A stretch of 6,929 nt of DNA from JAWLDB01 sp041686915. Lineage in GTDB: Bacteria; Bacillota; UBA994; UBA5500. This document shows, piece after piece, positions 5,902 to 6,929 of the stretch. Positions within the stretch are counted from its first letter, which is position 1. Every line of letters begins with the position of its first letter. Made by a program: the position numbers and the translations under genes. A model generated the notes under the pieces. It was not told the DNA's origin. It saw nothing but the letters and a program-made list of their open reading frames with translations, and did no database searches. The stretch is taken from the NCBI GenBank assembly GCA_041686915.1, contig JAWLDB010000146.1, positions 1-6,929 of the forward strand, given 5' to 3'.

Positions 5902-6774
5902 ATGACCAAGATTAACCTGATCAATAACAATCAACTCAACGTCGCCCTGCTTAGAGAACTCAGCAGCAAACCTGAACCCTTTGCACCCGGAGAACCCTTG
6001 TTCTGGAACGATCCACACATCTCCCTGCAGATGCTGGAGTCTCACCTTGATCCTGACGATGGAGCCAGCCGGAAGCGCGAAACTATCGAACGGACAGTCA
6101 ATTGGCTGCATGCAACTCTACCCATCCCAGCCGATGCAAAGGTGATCGACCTTGGTTGTGGGCCCGGGCTATACTGCACCAGAATGCATCAGCTCGGTTG
6201 GAACGTAACCGGTATGGACTACTCACAACGCTCCATAGCCTACGCTAAGCAGGCAGCTAATGAGGCAGGCCAAGACATCAAGTACATCTATCAGGATTAT
6301 CTAACTTTGGACCATCAGGGGCAGTATGATGCAGCCTTCCTGATTTACTTCGACATCGGGGTATTTGCTGACGAGCAGCGGGACCAGGTAATCAAGCGCA
6401 CCCATCAGGCGCTTAAGCCTGGCGGGTACTTCGTGTTTGACGTGTTGACGGAAAAAGGTGTAAAACAAGCCAGGCAGGCGGGGCGGAGATGGCAAGCCTC
6501 GAACAGCGGTTTCTGGAAATCCGGGCCGCACTTGGTGTTATCAGAGGTGTTCCATTATCCTGAGGCCGCCGCCTCCGTGGCCCAGTATATCGTGGTTGAA
6601 CAGAACGGCGAAACGACAATCTATCGTACCTGGGACCGTTACTATACTCCGGAAACTATCTGCCCAGTGCTTGAGAAACATGGGTTTGAGGTGGTTGGGG
6701 TTTATGGCGACTTGATGGGTTCAACTTTTGACGAACAGTCTGAAGGGCTAGGGATTGTGGCGCGTAAGCGGTAG
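5902..6774 (+). CDS. Class I SAM-dependent methyltransferase
   Basis: This 290-residue cytoplasmic protein transfers a methyl group from S-adenosylmethionine to an unknown acceptor. Residues about 78-182 are a Rossmann-like Methyltransf_25/11 domain: motif I VIDLGCGPG (81-89), the acidic end of strand 2 in GMDYS (104-108, D106 expected to hold the ribose), QDYLTL (131-136) with the adenine-side acid, and LKPGGYFVFDV (171-181). An N-terminal segment precedes it, with FWNDPHISLQML (34-45) and a conserved-looking HLDPDDGASRKRETI (48-62). A C-terminal antiparallel part (about 205-290) ends in GIVARKR. I recall this layout in Clostridia methyltransferases of unknown substrate. AGGAGG at 5888-5893 is 8 nt before the ATG, so the start is secure. 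The 3' part of the gene, except its last seven codons, is the left arm of the terminal inverted repeat. A structured leader with a terminator lies directly upstream. Confidence 0.92.
   Translation: MTKINLINNNQLNVALLRELSSKPEPFAPGEPLFWNDPHISLQMLESHLDPDDGASRKRETIERTVNWLHATLPIPADAKVIDLGCGPGLYCTRMHQLGWNVTGMDYSQRSIAYAKQAANEAGQDIKYIYQDYLTLDHQGQYDAAFLIYFDIGVFADEQRDQVIKRTHQALKPGGYFVFDVLTEKGVKQARQAGRRWQASNSGFWKSGPHLVLSEVFHYPEAAASVAQYIVVEQNGETTIYRTWDRYYTPETICPVLEKHGFEVVGVYGDLMGSTFDEQSEGLGIVARKR
6663..6751 (+). repeat. Left arm of 89-bp perfect inverted repeat (inside the methyltransferase gene)
   Basis: This segment, from CCCAGTGCTTGAG to GAAGGGCTAG, is the exact reverse complement of 6841-6929. It encodes methyltransferase residues from about V256 to L283 and stops seven codons before the end of that gene. 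Confidence 0.97.
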
Positions 6775-6803
6775 GGACTAGGTGGTTTTCCCTCACATAT
6801 TCG

Positions 6804-6829
6804 TTACTCGGAAAATACTGTACGAGTAA
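6804..6829 (+). terminator. Weak stem-loop after the methyltransferase, possible terminator
   Basis: TTACTCG (6804-6810) pairs with CGAGTAA (6823-6829) around a 12-nt loop, followed by TTTA. The AT-rich stem, long loop and very short T run make this a weak terminator at best. It lies in the 89-nt single-copy spacer between the two inverted-repeat arms. Confidence 0.35.
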
Positions 6830-6840
6830 TTTATGGCTAA

Positions 6841-6929
6841 CTAGCCCTTCAGACTGTTCGTCAAAAGTTGAACCCATCAAGTCGCCATAAACCCCAACCA
6901 CCTCAAACCCATGTTTCTCAAGCACTGGG
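6841..6929 (-). repeat. Right arm of inverted repeat: second, inverted copy of a methyltransferase 3' fragment
   Basis: Read on the minus strand, this segment encodes PVLEKHGFEVVGVYG and on to EQSEGL, identical to the methyltransferase C-terminal part and in the same frame, entering from beyond the window edge. At 6840 identity ends abruptly and the frame continues into unrelated residues (VSHKLLVQYF), so the normal ending GIVARKR is missing. It is either the tail of an inverted, 3'-truncated gene copy or a fold-back artefact at a contig end. The arm ends on the self-complementary CTAG. The 89-bp arms are separated by an 89-nt spacer. Confidence 0.85.

Noticed and set aside
6656..6925. Minus-strand 89-codon ORF taken as an independent gene
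   Set aside because: It is the palindrome read through: inverted methyltransferase tail, spacer, then antisense of the true gene. Its GTG start is only an internal Val codon.

Overview
The window is a chromosomal stretch from a bacterium with strong GGAGG-type ribosome binding sites, tight gene packing and roughly 50% GC (estimated by eye). The FeoB variant, the type of methyltransferase and the strong Shine-Dalgarno sites suggest an anaerobic Clostridia-like member of the Bacillota. This is an inference from protein character only, and I saw no taxonomic marker.

Layout. (1) 1-698, +: the C-terminal half of an RtcB RNA ligase, cut by the window edge, followed by an intrinsic terminator. (2) 859-1767, +: a ten-helix EamA/DMT-family exporter. 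(3) 1771-4269, +: an iron operon. It has a good sigma-A-type promoter with one Fur-like box just downstream of the predicted start and a second 46 bp further on (centre to centre). Then come feoA, feoB (start overlapping the feoA stop by 8 bp) and a 53-residue protein with eight cysteines, too short for routine ORF calling. A strong hairpin that can serve both strands closes the operon. (4) 4277-5470, -: an exported or membrane-anchored alpha/beta-hydrolase-like protein whose catalytic Ser and His positions look substituted. (5) 5575-5854, +: a promoter-like pair followed by about 245 nt of structured, apparently non-coding sequence ending in an excellent intrinsic terminator. (6) 5902-6774, +: a class I SAM-dependent methyltransferase with a good RBS but no visible promoter of its own after that terminator. 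(7) 6663-6929: an 89-bp perfect inverted repeat. Its left arm is the 3' part of the methyltransferase gene and its right arm runs to the end of the window.

How the parts work together. The feo genes form a ferrous-iron import unit: FeoB is the GTPase permease, FeoA a cytoplasmic SH3-like partner, and the Cys-rich protein a candidate accessory factor. Iron repression through the two boxes is predicted. The structured RNA is either a free small RNA or a leader with a terminator that gates the methyltransferase; the sequence alone does not decide between these. The RtcB, exporter and hydrolase-like genes show no clear functional link to the rest.

The points most worth a second look are the structured RNA at 5610-5854, the Cys-rich protein after feoB, the apparent pseudo-hydrolase, and the terminal palindrome. 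The palindrome may be an assembly or amplification artefact.
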